A DNA stretch of 52,215 bases, from contig RAYO01000029.1 in NCBI GenBank assembly GCA_003612335.1, positions 1 to 52,215 of the forward strand. The letters are read 5' to 3'. The notes under the pieces were generated by a model. The model did not search any database, was not told where the DNA came from, and saw only the letters and a program-made list of their open reading frames with translations. This stretch comes from a bacterium 1xD42-67 (GTDB lineage Bacteria > Bacillota > Clostridia > Oscillospirales > Oscillospiraceae). Below, piece by piece: positions 1-7,309 of the stretch (positions are counted from its first letter, which is position 1; each line of letters starts with the position of its first letter). A program made the translations under genes and the position numbers.

Positions 1-164
1 GACCCCCTCGTTTCTGCTGGGGTCATTATAACATGGCGTCCACTATTATGCAATTTTTAGATTTTATGGACCAGTAGAGACTTTAAATCTATTAGTTTTA
101 AAGTCTCAAAGGGCACTCCCGTGCCGCCCTTCTTACCTATCTGATACTTTGGCGAAAATCTTTC
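1..164. other. Window edge, hairpin-rich non-coding stretch
   Basis: No gene is seen here. Bases 1-6 and 19-24 form a GACCCC/GGGGTC stem. Bases 77-87 pair with 97-107 (11 bp). Bases 144-160 pair perfectly with 170-186 (17 bp, 9-base loop), and this last hairpin overlaps the final codons of the leftward lipoprotein gene. None has a clear T-tract on the minus-strand exit side, so they may act as 3'-end stabilising or termination structures. That role is an inference. Confidence 0.4.
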
Positions 165-794
165 TTATTGATTTTCGCCAAAGTATGATATGATATCTTG
201 GAACGTAATTGAAGATTCCCCGTTGCCCCATCCATAAGGCTCACTAAGGTCATAAATACCCTGATTAACATTTACCAAAGTTGGAACTGTGTTTTCGTAT
301 TGGTAAAGCACAAATAAGCACGATTCGCCGACATCAATTATAGGCATTCCTTCCATTATGGGAATCCCATCTGCAGCGTCTTCGCCGAGCGCTGTGAGCT
401 GCTCATTCACACGAGTACCCTCTTGCCCACCGAGGACTCTAACCTTGACCATATCATGGGCACTACCTTTATACGATTTTACGACATCAACATCGTATAT
501 AGTATAAAAATAACGATACTCTTCCTCTGTTTCCTCCGTCGCAGGCTCAGCCGTTCTAATGTCTAGTACTTGGTAGGATATATCGGTTACTGAGCCTATT
601 AGAATCTCATCTCCTGCTGCAACCAATTCCTCAACGTCGTTGTATACGGGCCAGTCCGCAGACATAGTATTATAAGTAACTTCGATCATATCTTGTGGTC
701 CACTAGCAGTTGGGGGTGGGCTTACACTCCCTGTGCTCGAACAGGATGACAGGAGAAAAAGTGTAACAAACATAGACAATATGGCTAACTTCAT
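165..794 (-). CDS. Putative lipoprotein, unknown function
   Basis: The 209-residue product starts at an ATG preceded by AGGCGGAG with 5-base spacing; an in-frame ATG 18 bases upstream has no such site. It begins with a lysine, a hydrophobic stretch and a lipobox ending LLSSC, so it should be lipid-anchored on the outer face of the cell membrane. A Ser/Pro-rich spacer follows, then a roughly 165-residue domain with alternating beta-type patterns and an acidic Glu/Thr-rich loop. I do not recognise the domain. It lies 42 bases downstream of the secreted protease gene on the same strand and is probably co-transcribed with it, so it may be an accessory or inhibitor of that protease. This is inference only. 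Confidence 0.75.
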   Translation of the reverse strand: MKLAILSMFVTLFLLSSCSSTGSVSPPPTASGPQDMIEVTYNTMSADWPVYNDVEELVAAGDEILIGSVTDISYQVLDIRTAEPATEETEEEYRYFYTIYDVDVVKSYKGSAHDMVKVRVLGGQEGTRVNEQLTALGEDAADGIPIMEGMPIIDVGESCLFVLYQYENTVPTLVNVNQGIYDLSEPYGWGNGESSITFQDIISYFGENQ

Positions 795-836
795 AATTAC
801 TCCGCCTTTCATTCTTTTATTTCTCAGTATATTCTG

Positions 837-2798
837 TTAATACTTACTTCGTACGTGGAAAATATCCACCATTTGGGGAACAAATACAATTTCACGATCT
901 CTGTCATGTCTCATTAAACATGGGTCTGTTGTGACTGGGTTATCGTTTAACCATAAAAGATGTCCCATTTCATGTGTTACTGTACTTCGACGAAAATTTG
1001 TCGAGGCTGGAAGTTGATACATATTTATCTGAATTTTACTTGCAGTCAGTGTGCTTCCTGAAACTGTCGGGGTCATCAAACCATACCATGTCTCTGTCGG
1101 TAAAGATTCAACTGTCAATGTATGCGGTGAGGAACCTGTGGTTGTTGTAGATATATTTGTTCCAGCACCTGAGTTATTCCACGCAGTACGCGAGTCAGTA
1201 ATAATTGACAACCACGGCGAACTCGTTGTTGTTGATCCGACCAAGCGTATAGAAATGGTACGTGATGATGCGCCATAAGTGAGGAAGGCTTTTGATGCTG
1301 CCGTTCTATTAGCATAGCTCACACTTAAGTATGGCTTTGTACTACCTTCGGTTGTGTTGAGAGATTTATAATATGACAGACTACTTTCGCTGGTAATATT
1401 TTTTAGAATAATTCCCTTTGCTCCGTATTCTGGTAAAGACTGCCACAGCTTCACGGCCTTAGTAATATTAAAACTTCCATTAGTGGAATTTGGATATGAA
1501 TATGTATAACTCGACAACTCTTCTCCTGCACCATTCCATATAGCTGAACTATACTTGCTTGACTCAGTCCAACTGGGGCCTGTGTACATATACGCTTCTA
1601 TGGTTGCAGAAGTTGATAAGCCAGATGTATCTTTCAAATAAAGTGTGGCGGAAGTTATCGTATAATTATAGTTGCTCATAAACGACTGGTTCATTAGTCC
1701 CGGGAATTTCATTAGCAGTCGTCCTGCGCCATATTGAACTCCGCTTTGCGTTCCAACATATCCTACGGTTGCGCTCGCATTTGCACCCGCCGTCATATTT
1801 GTCACGCCACTCCCGTTATATATAGGAGTATCTAAGATAGTTTTGCTTGTCCCGCTTCCCGATGCGTTTATCGTGATGGTGGGATCAACATAGACTGGAT
1901 AAACCGTTTCTGGGTGATTAAGAAAGTACTCGTCTACAGTTACTGTAACAAGATAGTCACCGTTCTCAAGTTGTACAATTTCAGTATCATTACTCCATGA
2001 TTCGTGCATAAACCCTTCACTTGTACCAATAAAACTGTCATAGAGGTAGACTCTTCCGAGAGTCGCAACAACTTCATTTGTTGTAGAATCAATAAGACAA
2101 ACTTGATTCCCATCAACAACAGGGGTAAGGGATTCACATTTCAAGATGAAGTTAAAACAATTTTCTGTGTTATCATAAAGGATAATTTCTTCTTTAAAGC
2201 CAGAAAAAGTCGGAGTATATCGGACTGCTGTATCTTCTCCGAATACACCATCATAAAAAGTGTATTCTACATCATTAGAGCCCATGCGCTTTTGGACGAA
2301 AGCAGTATTTCCTTCATAGGGATATAGCTCAATTAGGATATCTTCATATTTGAGCATAATCCCACTGTTTTCGTTTAGAGCATCTGGAAAGTAGGTGCGA
2401 ATATTATTGTCGCTATTAACGTAAGCATAATTTTCCTCGTATGCACTATATAAGGTGTTGCTTTTGTCAACAATCCGGCCCATTTCATCCACATATTTGA
2501 TTGGCTCATCAAATATGTAGACGGTTTCTGTACCGTCGTAATTGGAAAAGGCAACCATTTCCAAAGAGGATTCTTTGTCATAAAGGCGTTCAATATGTCC
2601 CTTTTCGGAGATGAGCTCTGGGTCTATTGCTTCAGGTCTATCATCCGCTAACAGCAACTTGTCTTGCAACGTGGAAAGGGGATTTGATACATTTCCCAAA
2701 TCCCAGGCTGCACTTGCGCTTTGGATTGTGCAACTGAAAAGCATAGCCAATGCAAGCAGTGCGCATATATGGTTTTTGTATCGGCAGATATTTTTCAT
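837..2798 (-). CDS. Secreted DNRLRE-domain protein with metzincin-like zinc protease domain
   Basis: I place the start at the ATG at 2798, which has GAAAGGAAT upstream and opens a typical signal peptide (Lys/Arg, hydrophobic core, ASA cleavage site), giving 653 residues. The open frame extends further upstream to 3023, but that part lacks signal features. After an N-terminal region of about 250 residues resembling the front of wall-associated RHS proteins comes a DNRLRE-type beta domain (around residues 275-470). Near the C-terminus is HEMGHLLWLND, an HExxH site with a third acidic ligand as in snapalysin-type metzincins, followed by a PCLM segment that could be the Met-turn. The protein is likely an extracellular metalloprotease. 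A copy of the shared TGTCC/TATA promoter-like motif lies at 3123-3152, about 330 bases upstream. Confidence 0.8.
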   Translation of the reverse strand: MKNICRYKNHICALLALAMLFSCTIQSASAAWDLGNVSNPLSTLQDKLLLADDRPEAIDPELISEKGHIERLYDKESSLEMVAFSNYDGTETVYIFDEPIKYVDEMGRIVDKSNTLYSAYEENYAYVNSDNNIRTYFPDALNENSGIMLKYEDILIELYPYEGNTAFVQKRMGSNDVEYTFYDGVFGEDTAVRYTPTFSGFKEEIILYDNTENCFNFILKCESLTPVVDGNQVCLIDSTTNEVVATLGRVYLYDSFIGTSEGFMHESWSNDTEIVQLENGDYLVTVTVDEYFLNHPETVYPVYVDPTITINASGSGTSKTILDTPIYNGSGVTNMTAGANASATVGYVGTQSGVQYGAGRLLMKFPGLMNQSFMSNYNYTITSATLYLKDTSGLSTSATIEAYMYTGPSWTESSKYSSAIWNGAGEELSSYTYSYPNSTNGSFNITKAVKLWQSLPEYGAKGIILKNITSESSLSYYKSLNTTEGSTKPYLSVSYANRTAASKAFLTYGASSRTISIRLVGSTTTSSPWLSIITDSRTAWNNSGAGTNISTTTTGSSPHTLTVESLPTETWYGLMTPTVSGSTLTASKIQINMYQLPASTNFRRSTVTHEMGHLLWLNDNPVTTDPCLMRHDRDREIVFVPQMVDIFHVRSKY

Positions 2799-3122
2799 AA
2801 ATACTGATTCCTTTCTATTACAATAAGATTGGTTGGGTCCCTTGGTAGCAGCTGGGGGTTTCGTCCGTTTCGTGCCAAAGCTACAATAAGAGGAGCACTT
2901 GGCCGGCATTCCTTTCTTGGGCAATGAAGACATCGATATTTCAAATGCAGCAGAACAAGTCTTGATTGACAGACGCAGCGAGATCTTGAAGAGGAATTTT
3001 TTATAAAATATTATAGAAATCATTTGTACTATTCTTAACTATAAATGCAAGCTCTTAGTTCATCAAGTGGACGATTGCTCAATGCTGTCATATTTTATGT
3101 CTTCTCAAACACCTCCTATATA
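2799..3122 (-). other. Long leader region of the protease gene
   Basis: About 325 bases separate the promoter-like motif from the chosen protease start. AGGAGG occurs at 3117-3112. A short frame of 18 codons (3091 to 3035, beginning MTALSNRPLDEL) is open, but its spacing from AGGAGG is 20 bases, so I do not call it a gene. The rest of the frame fused to the protease is Lys/Cys-rich and unlike a mature protein. The stretch may be an untranslated leader. Confidence 0.3.
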
Positions 3123-3152
3123 TATAACGATTTAAGAACTGATTTTGGGACA
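3123..3152 (-). promoter_or_regulatory. Promoter-like motif P5 (TGTCCCAA ... TTATA)
   Basis: Read on the minus strand, TGTCCCAA is followed 15 bases later by CGTTATAT. Counting from the first T, TATA falls at positions 27-30, exactly as in the four other copies at 6128-6157, 7256-7285, 11175-11204 and 12162-12191. It points at the secreted protease and lipoprotein genes. Recognition by the ECF-type sigma factor at 6755-7249 is an inference. Confidence 0.45.
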
Positions 3153-3260
3153 CTATTCTCAAAAGTTTTTAATAGATTTTTTGTAACAATAAGTTGAGAT
3201 ATTTCCTTATATATATTGCTTGCAATTTGTGTAATAATTGTAAGTCAATAAAATCATAAT

Positions 3261-3306
3261 TAACAGAAAACTTCAGGGAAGAACCACCAACTGTTCTTCC
3301 CTGAAG
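3261..3306 (-). terminator. Rho-independent terminator
   Basis: Bases 3271-3284 and 3293-3306 form a perfect 14-bp stem (CTTCAGGGAAGAAC and its complement) with an 8-base loop. On the minus strand the stem is followed by TTTTCTGTTA. It ends the transcript of the two small genes at 3351-4023. Confidence 0.8.
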
Positions 3307-3350
3307 TGCAGGTTCTATATCCCAGAGGCATATACTATTTTTATGTTTTA

Positions 3351-3602
3351 TTAAATTGCAAATCTCTGCATAATACGAGTAATCATTTTGATTTCTAGCC
3401 TCTGCTTCAATTCGGGATCAATGCCTGAATAGATTAGCCCATTTTCATCATAAAAATCCCTGGTGGCCTTCAGATTTATGTATCCGCGGAAATGCTTCAG
3501 GACTGCCGAAAGGGCGTCTGGATCACCAGCTTTGGCAGCCACAATGGTTTCAAATGGTAGCAGCTGGCTTTCTGGTATTCGGGAGCGACTTTGCTTCCTC
3601 AT
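3351..3602 (-). CDS. Helix-turn-helix protein of conjugative-transposon type
   Basis: This 83-residue basic protein starts with an ATG behind GAGGAGATGAAGAT. The sequence ESQLLPFETIVAAKAGDPDALSAVL, seen in parts, matches the small helix-turn-helix proteins encoded beside a short sigma-70 gene in Tn916-like elements: an AxxGD(x)xA turn early, and a Lys/Arg-rich C-terminal helix with a conserved DPELKQRLEIK-like segment. It sits 4 bases after the sigma-like gene at 3607-4023 and is presumably translated from the same message. In Tn916 relatives this pair regulates element transfer. No integrase, excisionase or conjugation gene is present here, so the pair may be a remnant or may have been adopted by the host. 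The family call is fairly secure and the function is inferred. Confidence 0.7.
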   Translation of the reverse strand: MRKQSRSRIPESQLLPFETIVAAKAGDPDALSAVLKHFRGYINLKATRDFYDENGLIYSGIDPELKQRLEIKMITRIMQRFAI

Positions 3603-3606
3603 ATCT

Positions 3607-4023
3607 TCATCTCCTCAGTTTAGATTTTAGTTCCGCCAAAGACTGCTGGCGGCGGCGCTGAACGCTGGATCGTGCTTGACCAAGCAGGACACCAATTTCT
3701 CTGTCGCTGAACTCCAAGCAGTATGCCAGTAGCAAGATGCTGTATGTTTCAGCGCCCATATCAAGCAGGGCCTCGGCCAGCCGGTCACTCTGGATGAAAA
3801 CTGGGTACCCGCATACGTTGAAACGATACTGCTCCACTGGGCAGAGGCTTTCAATCATCAAGTGCTCCAGCCAGGTTTCAGACAGGTCTGAAAAAGATAT
3901 TTCCCGACTGGCCCGTCGAGTCAGTTCCCGCAGATAATCGCAGCGTTCACCATCTATGACTTTTTTGCAGAAAAACTCAAATTGGTACCGAATAGTGGTC
4001 TGTTGGGATAATGAGAGTTCCAA
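3607..4023 (-). CDS. Short sigma-70-like regulator (region 4 HTH)
   Basis: The gene uses a TTG start, fixed by AGGAGG 7 bases upstream, and encodes 138 residues. The C-terminal third (about residues 85-138) reads as a sigma-70 region 4 helix-turn-helix: a YSILLLAYCLEFSDREIG segment, then LLGQARSSVQRRR as the recognition helix, then a basic tail ending KSKLRR. There is no region 2, so it resembles the short sigma-like proteins of conjugative transposons. It is upstream of, and probably co-transcribed with, the helix-turn-helix gene at 3351-3602, and both end at the hairpin terminator at 3271-3306. It may be left over from a lost mobile element. It is unlikely to be the sigma factor for the injection-system promoters. 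Confidence 0.7.
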   Translation of the reverse strand: MELSLSQQTTIRYQFEFFCKKVIDGERCDYLRELTRRASREISFSDLSETWLEHLMIESLCPVEQYRFNVCGYPVFIQSDRLAEALLDMGAETYSILLLAYCLEFSDREIGVLLGQARSSVQRRRQQSLAELKSKLRR

Positions 4024-4146
4024 GATCTCACCTCCTCTCCTGCCCGCAGAGGCGGTTACTTGTCCCCTTTCCCGATATGAAAAGACTTATTTGCCCAGTT
4101 CAAACAAAAATTTTTCTGTTTTACAATAGGTTTGTACGGAGTAGAT

Positions 4147-4177
4147 GCCCTTTTCGTATCGAACGGGGGCTTTTTTT
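4147..4177 (+). terminator. Terminator-like hairpin without an upstream gene
   Basis: GCCCTTTTCG pairs with CGAACGGGGGC (one bulge, two G-T pairs) around a TAT loop, and the stem is followed by seven T residues on the plus strand. No plus-strand gene precedes it, so it may end a small RNA or stop read-through. Confidence 0.45.
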
Positions 4178-4407
4178 GTCGAAAGAGAAAGGCGTGCATC
4201 CTCCGCTTGTGAGGATGCACGCCTAAATGGGCAAGATTAGGTTGTAAAAGTGATATCGTCGGAGTCTCACTGTGGGTACCATCCTTTCTCCCTTATTTAA
4301 AATAGAGCAGGTTTCAAGTACTGCTATGGGCGAAATTATAAGGGGTGAAAGGGGTGTCAGAGGGGCATGAGAGGGTGAGTATAGAGGGAATACACGACAA
4401 GAAACGA

Positions 4408-4442
4408 CAAATGGCCAGATGCACTTTGCATCTGGCCATTTG
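4408..4442 (-). terminator. Terminator of the response-regulator gene
   Basis: A perfect 16-bp stem (4408-4423 with 4427-4442) carries a 3-base loop. On the minus strand it lies directly after the stop codon of the response regulator and is followed by the T-rich sequence TCGTTTCTTGT. Confidence 0.7.
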
Positions 4443-4456
4443 TGCGATCTACACGA

Positions 4457-5152
4457 TTAATTTGGAACAGAAAAACGGTAACCCACCCCACGAACATTCT
4501 GAATATAGTCCCAATTGTGGGAAATCAGCTTCTTTCGCAACGTCTTGATACACGATTTTACAGATTCATCAACGTTATAATCTGCTTCATTTTTCCAGAC
4601 CGCATTGTATATCTGCTCCCGGCTGAGTACCTGGCCACTCCGGTTTGCCAAATAGTAAAGGAGATCAAATTCCCTCCTGGTAAGCTCCAGTTCTTTTCCC
4701 TTGAGGAGCACCTTTCTGTAGGATGGGTCTATTATTAGATCCATTTCAAAGGCCAGCGTATAGCATCCCTGCGCTGCGGCATTGGAGTGAAGGTAGATGT
4801 GCATGAGAGACTGCGCACTTGCTAAGCATTCCGATATATCACAGGGCTTTTCCAGGACCGTAGTTGCCCCCGCCTGTAGTAACTTCACACGATTTGCGGT
4901 ATTGCTGACCGGAGACAATACCAATATTGGAATGGGCTTGGCCTGCCGCATGGTTTCCAAAAGGGTGATACCATTTATACTTGTCAAGGAGATATCCATG
5001 ATGACAATGCAGAATGGCTGCCGCATATATTCCGGCAGTATCTTCTCTGTGGGTAGTGTATATTGGACATCAGTAGTTTCGTCCTGCAGAGCATCTTTGA
5101 TTTCCCGACAGATATTAAGGTCATCATCAACAACCAATACCTGTTTTTTCAC
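4457..5152 (-). CDS. OmpR/PhoB-family response regulator (orphan)
   Basis: I choose the GTG at 5152, 7 bases after AGGAGG, giving 231 residues; a longer frame upstream has no ribosome site. The receiver domain (about residues 1-118) has the acidic pocket VDDD near residues 9-11, the phospho-acceptor Asp53 in IMDIS, Ser80 in LSP and Lys102 in EKP. The C-terminal winged-helix domain (about 135-231) has the family signatures LTRREFDLL, RSGQVLSREQI and NVRGVGYRF. It should bind DNA once phosphorylated. No histidine kinase gene is adjacent, so it is an orphan, and its target and signal are unknown. Transcription ends at the hairpin at 4408-4442. Confidence 0.9.
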   Translation of the reverse strand: MKKQVLVVDDDLNICREIKDALQDETTDVQYTLPTEKILPEYMRQPFCIVIMDISLTSINGITLLETMRQAKPIPILVLSPVSNTANRVKLLQAGATTVLEKPCDISECLASAQSLMHIYLHSNAAAQGCYTLAFEMDLIIDPSYRKVLLKGKELELTRREFDLLYYLANRSGQVLSREQIYNAVWKNEADYNVDESVKSCIKTLRKKLISHNWDYIQNVRGVGYRFSVPN

Positions 5153-5199
5153 TGCGGCACCTCCTGCTAGTTTATCATTGGAAACTGTGGATCTATAAA

Positions 5200-5230
5200 A
5201 ACGCATACAGGGGCAGCGATGCTGCCCCTG
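5200..5230 (-). terminator. Hairpin with T-tract upstream of the response regulator
   Basis: CAGGGGCAGC (5208-5217) pairs perfectly with 5221-5230 around a GAT loop. On the minus strand the stem is followed by TATGCGTTTTTATAG. It could end leftward transcripts before the response-regulator gene or act in its leader. Confidence 0.5.
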
Positions 5231-5637
5231 TATTGCTATTATCATCAGATCAAAGCAAAACGCTGTTAATAGGATACAACTTCAGGATATTTCATGAGCT
5301 ATTGCTACCTACGCCTGATCGTGTGTCTCCCGCAGATTCCAGGACGCTTGATTCCTGCATCTGCATCAAGCTCTAAGCTGTCTGGAATGTGCTCCCTGTA
5401 TATTCTTTGATCCTACCTTGTGTGCATGGACTGCTTGGGGGCTTATAATGCGCAAGACCATTTGGCGCATCACACAATCCATTAGATGCACATCAGAAAG
5501 GGCTCCTGGCGGAGCGCGTTCAATTTTACAGGCCAGCACATTAGATTTCATAGCATAGTAATCGGAGCCTTATCCCCTACCTACGATATAGTGGAGGCAT
5601 GGGGGTAAGGACAGCAGGATTTTTGTTGATAACTACC
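5231..5637. other. Gap of about 400 bases with nothing recognised
   Basis: A 61-codon leftward frame (5551 to 5366) is open but has no convincing ribosome site and no recognisable domain. I see no RNA gene or repeat. The stretch may be degraded coding sequence. Confidence 0.3.
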
Positions 5638-6072
5638 TCATTCATTTGGGGGTGATAGTGGTTCAAACAGGGGAAATTCCATAGTGAATGCGAAGGCGCC
5701 GTTTGCCATAGCGTCAATATGAATATCCTCTGTGCAGAACAGCACAAACCAAAACAGTGATTCCTCCAAATCATAGAAATTGACAAAATGGAGACAACTC
5801 AACTGCAGGGTACATTCAAAATGATCGTAGTCTATCAGCAGGCTCGCCTTTGCAATGAACTCCTTCGCAAAGTACGCAAGAATTGAAAAGAGATGATTGC
5901 AGACGCGAAGCCGTGCTGGATTCAGAAACATGATTCGGTCATCCGCATTATGGATTGGCCGGCTCACCTTCCAACTAAAGTATGGATCGTGCTCCATACC
6001 AAGGTTCGCCCCCAAAAAACAGCAGCGTTCTCCGGGAGCCAGCGCATATTTAAGAGAGCGATAATAGTACAT
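5638..6072 (-). CDS. Small protein of unknown function behind a shared promoter motif
   Basis: The open frame reaches 6222, but a copy of the TGTCCCCA/TATA motif lies inside that upstream part (6128-6157, minus strand). AGAGGTG sits 8 bases before an ATG at 6072. I therefore place the start there, giving 144 residues that begin MYYYRSLKYALAPGE. The product is soluble, rich in Phe, Leu and Tyr, and ends in an acidic, proline-containing tail. I do not recognise the family; weak resemblance to a degenerate regulator or kinase fragment is not enough for a call. It diverges from the XRE and sigma-factor genes, so it may be a regulator or an accessory of the same circuit. Confidence 0.5.
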   Translation of the reverse strand: MYYYRSLKYALAPGERCCFLGANLGMEHDPYFSWKVSRPIHNADDRIMFLNPARLRVCNHLFSILAYFAKEFIAKASLLIDYDHFECTLQLSCLHFVNFYDLEESLFWFVLFCTEDIHIDAMANGAFAFTMEFPLFEPLSPPNE

Positions 6073-6127
6073 CAATGTAACACCTCTGTCATTGCCCAGC
6101 GTGTTGAGGTAAAACCCCTTTGTATTA

Positions 6128-6157
6128 TATATGTCGAGGAAAGGGGATTTGGGGACA
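6128..6157 (-). promoter_or_regulatory. Promoter-like motif P3 (TGTCCCCA ... CGACATATA)
   Basis: On the minus strand TGTCCCCA is followed after 13 bases by CGACATATA, placing TATA at positions 27-30 of the motif. The half-sites and spacing are the same as in the copies before the anti-sigma gene (7256-7285) and before the injection-system operon (11175-11204). It drives the gene at 5638-6072 and shows that the longer reading frame is not the real gene start. Confidence 0.6.
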
Positions 6158-6379
6158 CTAAATTCCCTATTTTTTTCTAACTCTCCTTCGTCCAAAACCT
6201 GAAAAAAGTAATTACAGGACAAAAATTATACAAATTGTTCCCATATCTGGCGTTTGTACTGCTTTAGTATATGGAAAGCCTCCTTATTTCTGTTAGAAAA
6301 TAAAACCGTTGCTGGCAGGCTGTTCCTATTATTTCTGTCAGCATATATAATTATTGCAAGAGAAGCTATGGAGGCTAAT

Positions 6380-6733
6380 ATGAATAAGATTGATTTGCAA
6401 GTACTTGCGGGCAGGAATTTGCAAAGATGCCGCACCAATGCAAACCTCACGCAAGAGCAGGTTGCCGAGAAGGTGGGCATATCTACTTCGTTTTACACGA
6501 ATTTGGAGCGGGGCAGCAGGTCGATGAGCATCCCTGTTCTGGTTGCACTGGCAGATGTCCTTCATGTAAGCACAGACTGCATACTTTATAAAGAAAGTTC
6601 CGAAATCCACATTGCAAATATCTGCAATCTATTGAACGATAAGCCGGAATCCTTTATAATAGCTGCAGAAGGAGTCCTGTGCGCTTTAGTAAAAGGCTTT
6701 TCACCCCACCAAGAAGAAATAAAGAACAGTTAA
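6380..6733 (+). CDS. XRE-family transcriptional regulator
   Basis: The start is the ATG at 6380 behind GGAGG with 5-base spacing, giving 117 residues. Residues about 10-70 form a Cro/CI-type helix-turn-helix: NLQRCRTNANLTQEQVAE, then VGISTSFYTNLERGSR as the recognition part, then the usual VLVALADVLHVSTDCILY ending. The C-terminal 45 residues are unrecognised and could mediate dimerisation. Only 21 bases separate it from the ECF-type sigma gene, so the two probably form one operon, and it may repress or tune the sigma factor. Confidence 0.85.
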   Translation: MNKIDLQVLAGRNLQRCRTNANLTQEQVAEKVGISTSFYTNLERGSRSMSIPVLVALADVLHVSTDCILYKESSEIHIANICNLLNDKPESFIIAAEGVLCALVKGFSPHQEEIKNS

Positions 6734-6754
6734 TTGAATCAAGGTGGTGATACA

Positions 6755-7249
6755 ATGGATGGCTGCAACTCGCAGAATGAACGGATTGCGCAGTTGTTTA
6801 GAGAGATGTTCGATGTTCTGTACGTGTACGCAAAGAACGCGCTGGGAGACCATTCACTCGCTGAGGATGCTACGCAGGAAACATTTTGCATTGCCTGCGC
6901 AAAGAGTGATGAATGCTTGCAGAGCGATAATCCCAAAGGCTGGCTGATGAAAACGCTCAAGAATGTGGTTCGGAATACCAAGCGCCAGCGAGCGAAATTG
7001 AGTATGCTGGCAGTCATATCTCTAAACTCTGATGAATCCGAGCTGTTGGCTACATATGACGAGATAAGTGTTGATGCCTTGTATGGAGACGAGGCGAAAA
7101 AGGAAGACTTCCAAATATTCAAGTTGATCGCGATTGAAAAGCACAGCATGAAAGATGCCGCAGAAGCATTTGGCATTTCGATTGAGGCGTGTAAAAAGCG
7201 AGTACAGCGTATCAAAAAGCATCTCAAGAAAAAACTTTCCCGAGAATAA
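6755..7249 (+). CDS. ECF-type RNA polymerase sigma factor
   Basis: The start is the ATG at 6755 behind AAGGTGGTG, giving 164 residues, a normal ECF length. Region 2 (about residues 15-80) is seen as the LAEDATQETF signature plus a Trp-containing GWLMKTLKNVVRN helix that binds the -10 element. Region 4 (about 110-160) contains MKDAAEAFGISIEACKKRV as helix-turn-helix and a basic end. The next gene encodes a one-pass membrane protein with a cytoplasmic N-terminus, the usual anti-sigma arrangement. A bipartite motif repeated five times in the window, one copy directly after this gene, is a natural candidate for its promoter. That would give autocontrol of the anti-sigma gene and control of the injection-system operon. 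The sigma call is strong; the regulon is inferred. Confidence 0.88.
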   Translation: MDGCNSQNERIAQLFREMFDVLYVYAKNALGDHSLAEDATQETFCIACAKSDECLQSDNPKGWLMKTLKNVVRNTKRQRAKLSMLAVISLNSDESELLATYDEISVDALYGDEAKKEDFQIFKLIAIEKHSMKDAAEAFGISIEACKKRVQRIKKHLKKKLSRE

Positions 7250-7255
7250 AAAAGT

Positions 7256-7285
7256 TGTCCCCATTGGGGACATTTCTGACATATA
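7256..7285 (+). promoter_or_regulatory. Promoter-like motif P1 (TGTCCCCA ... TGACATATA)
   Basis: TGTCCCCA is followed after 13 bases by TGACATATA. The first half is also part of a perfect 17-base inverted repeat, TGTCCCCA-T-TGGGGACA, unlike the other copies. It lies between the sigma gene and the anti-sigma start (GTG at 7310) and would allow separate control of the anti-sigma gene. Confidence 0.6.
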
Positions 7286-7309
7286 CATAATAGAAAGGAG
7301 GGATTACAC

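Larger units (their letters stand above)
4024..4456. other. Intergenic stretch with three hairpins
   Basis: No protein gene is supported in these 433 bases. The stretch holds a plus-strand terminator-like hairpin (4147-4177), a perfect 13-bp stem at 4191-4203 paired with 4211-4223, and the response-regulator terminator at 4408-4442. The plus-strand terminator has no obvious gene in front of it, so a short non-coding transcript starting somewhere after about 4050 is possible but unproven. Confidence 0.4.

Noticed and set aside
2799-3023. N-terminal extension of the secreted protease
   Set aside because: It would bury the signal peptide; the ATG at 2798 has a good ribosome site.
4049-4085. Another TGTCCCC motif in the gap
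   Set aside because: TTAT is off by one base from the spacing of the other copies and no gene follows.
6073-6222. N-terminal extension of the small minus-strand protein
   Set aside because: The extension overlaps the P3 motif, starts at a TTG without a ribosome site, and a well-placed site precedes the ATG at 6072.
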